Positions 8,206-9,231 of a stretch of DNA of 9,231 bases are shown here, piece by piece. Position numbers and translations under genes: made by a program. Location of the stretch: assembly GCA_019314085.1 (NCBI GenBank), contig JAFCZZ010000060.1:1-9231 (forward strand), in the 5' to 3' direction. This DNA comes from Deltaproteobacteria bacterium. GTDB lineage: Bacteria > Desulfobacterota > Syntrophia > Syntrophales > UBA2210. The first letter of the stretch is position 1; every line of letters begins with the position of its first letter. Below the pieces are notes generated by a model. It was not told the DNA's origin, ran no database searches, and was given only the letters and a program-made list of their open reading frames with translations.

Positions 8206-8312
8206 CACAGCCGGGGGATGTGGTCCTTACCCTGGGGGCGGGAAATGTGTGGAAGGTGGGAGAGGATCTGCTGGAAAGACTTGGAGCCCAGGGATCAGGG
8301 ATTAAGGATTAA
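8163..8312 (+). pseudogene. murC: Detached C-terminal end of murC in a shifted frame
   Basis: Read from 8163, this frame gives about 49 residues: [11 protein letters not shown], then [17 protein letters not shown] and a short tail ending at TAA 8310-8312. PGDVVxTLGAGxIWKVG is the conserved end of MurC, so this belongs to the upstream gene although it has no start of its own. The preceding MurC frame is positions 1 mod 3 and this one is 0 mod 3. Restoring continuity needs an inserted length of 3n+1. The family segment that normally lies between FDD-D and this point, with the conserved xYPAGE motif, is absent from both frames, so a single-base indel does not explain it. Confidence 0.88.
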
Positions 8313-8319
8313 GGATTAG
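8292..8319 (+). repeat. 7-bp tandem repeat (GGATTAA) at the murC/murB junction
   Basis: Four consecutive heptamers are GGATCAG (8292-8298), GGATTAA (8299-8305), GGATTAA (8306-8312) and GGATTAG (8313-8319). The middle two are identical and the outer two differ by one or two bases. Because 7 is 1 mod 3, the last three copies put a stop codon in each forward frame: TAA 8303, TAA 8310 and TAG 8317. TAA 8310 ends the true murC C-terminal frame. The copies also provide AAGGA (8311-8315), nine nt before the murB ATG, and AGGA (8318-8321). Confidence 0.8.
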
Positions 8320-8324
8320 GACAA

Positions 8325-9231
8325 ATGGTTGCAAACCGACAGCTCAGAGACAGGATCGGCGGCATTGCCGCCGGAAGGGTGCTCTTCGATGAGCCGATGT
8401 CTGCGCATACCTCCATGGGTGTTGGGGGGAAGGCGGATGTGCTGTTCTTCCCCGATACCGTCGATGGACTTGGAGCCCTGGTTTCCTTTCTCCTGCGCGA
8501 AGGGATCTCGTTTCTGCCTATCGGAAACGGCACGAATCTGATCGTGAAGGACGGCGGGTACCGGGGGGTGCTGATCTCCCTGGAAGGGCTTCAGGGGGTG
8601 GAGATAAAGGAAGAGGAACGGGAAGACGATGGTGTACGCGTGCACGCCCAGGCGGGGGTTTCCTTGTCCGGTCTGGTTGATTTCTCGGTCAGGGAGTCCC
8701 TTGCCGGCATGGAGTTTTGCGCGGGTATACCGGGGAGTATCGGCGGCGGTGTGAAGATGAACGCCGGCGCGTGGGGAAGAGAGATGAAGGATGCCGTCGC
8801 GTCGATCTCCATTCTCGATACCGAGGGCCGGATGCGGGAGATCGCGAGGAAAGATCTGCTGTTTGAGTACCGGAATCTTGATCTCCCTGAGGGTGTGATC
8901 ATTACGGGTGCTGATTTTCACCTTGTGAGGGGAGACAGGGATGTTGTCAGGGAAGGGATCTCGGAGATCATTGCGGCGCGCAGGGGACGGCACCCCCTCG
9001 CACAGCGAAGCGCGGGTTCCGTCTTTAAGAATCCTCCCGGATGTCCGGCGGGAAAGATGATTGAAGATGCTGGGTTCAAGGGACTCAGGGTAGGGGGCGC
9101 GGAGATATCCGAAAAACATGGAAATTTTATCGTAAATACGGGTAGTGCGGCGGCGGCGGATGTCATTGCCCTGATTGACACGGTTCGAAAGAGGATCCTG
9201 GATGCCAAGGGGATTTTTCTTGAGACGGAAT
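8325..9231 (+). CDS. murB: UDP-N-acetylenolpyruvoylglucosamine reductase MurB (3' end outside window)
   Basis: Cytoplasmic FAD-dependent enzyme that uses NADPH to reduce UDP-GlcNAc-enolpyruvate to UDP-MurNAc, the substrate of MurC. The frame is open from ATG 8325 to the window end: 302 codons plus one base, without a stop. Family length is about 300-ish residues, and the sequence stops at GIFLETE, so only a few residues should be missing. Motifs are the FAD-domain HTSMGVGGKADVL (28-40), GNGTNLIVKDGG (68-79), IPGSIGGGVKMNAGAWG (135-151), EYRNL (181-185, the family's YR pair), RSAGSVFKNP (228-237, with the serine matching the family's proton-donor position), and AGKMIEDAGFKGLRVGGAEIS (242-262 region). 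The compact C-terminal layout is closer to the type II form than to the E. coli type I form. ATG 8325 is supported by AAGGA (8311-8315). The gene lies 12 nt after the murC TAA. Confidence 0.95.
   Translation, partial: MVANRQLRDRIGGIAAGRVLFDEPMSAHTSMGVGGKADVLFFPDTVDGLGALVSFLLREGISFLPIGNGTNLIVKDGGYRGVLISLEGLQGVEIKEEEREDDGVRVHAQAGVSLSGLVDFSVRESLAGMEFCAGIPGSIGGGVKMNAGAWGREMKDAVASISILDTEGRMREIARKDLLFEYRNLDLPEGVIITGADFHLVRGDRDVVREGISEIIAARRGRHPLAQRSAGSVFKNPPGCPAGKMIEDAGFKGLRVGGAEISEKHGNFIVNTGSAAAADVIALIDTVRKRILDAKGIFLETE

Noticed and set aside
7366..8208. Long minus-strand open frame of 280 codons opposite murC, and similar ones opposite murF, murG and murB
   Set aside because: All lie antisense to clearly conserved genes, have no recognisable motifs, and are expected from codon bias in GC-rich coding DNA.
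8087..8305. Plus-strand 72-codon open frame over the murC break as the murC continuation
   Set aside because: Its frame (2 mod 3) does not encode the conserved [17 protein letters not shown] block, which is in the 0 mod 3 frame.
8087..8312. Programmed ribosomal frameshift in murC
   Set aside because: I see no slippery heptamer with a following stem at the switch, and frameshifting alone would not restore the roughly 40 missing family residues.

Overview
The window is a stretch of a bacterial dcw (division and cell wall) cluster. Every gene is on the + strand: murE (3' part) - murF - mraY - murD - ftsW - murG - murC - murB (5' part, running off the window). The genes are tightly packed: murE/murF share 4 nt, murD/ftsW share 22 nt and murG/murC share 1 nt. 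The only sizeable non-coding stretch is 161 nt between murF and mraY, so no gap exceeds 300 bases. I see no tRNA, rRNA, insertion sequence, CRISPR array or phage material.

The genes form one pathway. MurB and MurC work early, reducing UDP-GlcNAc-enolpyruvate and adding L-Ala. MurD, MurE and MurF then complete the UDP-MurNAc-pentapeptide. MraY moves the phospho-MurNAc-pentapeptide onto undecaprenyl phosphate (lipid I), MurG adds GlcNAc (lipid II), and FtsW polymerises lipid II at the division septum. The DNPR motif in MurE points to meso-diaminopimelate peptidoglycan.

Organism: the gene order, the meso-DAP type and the moderately GC-rich sequence (estimated by eye) fit a Gram-negative bacterium. 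The murC-murB junction in place of the E. coli murC-ddlB order, together with the protein flavour, suggests a deltaproteobacterial or Desulfobacterota-like lineage. That placement is inference; no search was run.

This is mostly a core, ordinary region, and I found no undescribed system. Three things deserve a second look. First, murC is broken near position 8163: the reading frame shifts, and by comparison with the family about 40 conserved codons are missing, so this is either an assembly error or a real lesion. Second, a 7-bp tandem repeat at the murC/murB junction places a stop codon in each of the three forward frames and supplies the likely murB ribosome binding site. Third, the murF-mraY gap holds an AT-rich, promoter-like block followed by two hairpins just before the mraY ribosome binding site.
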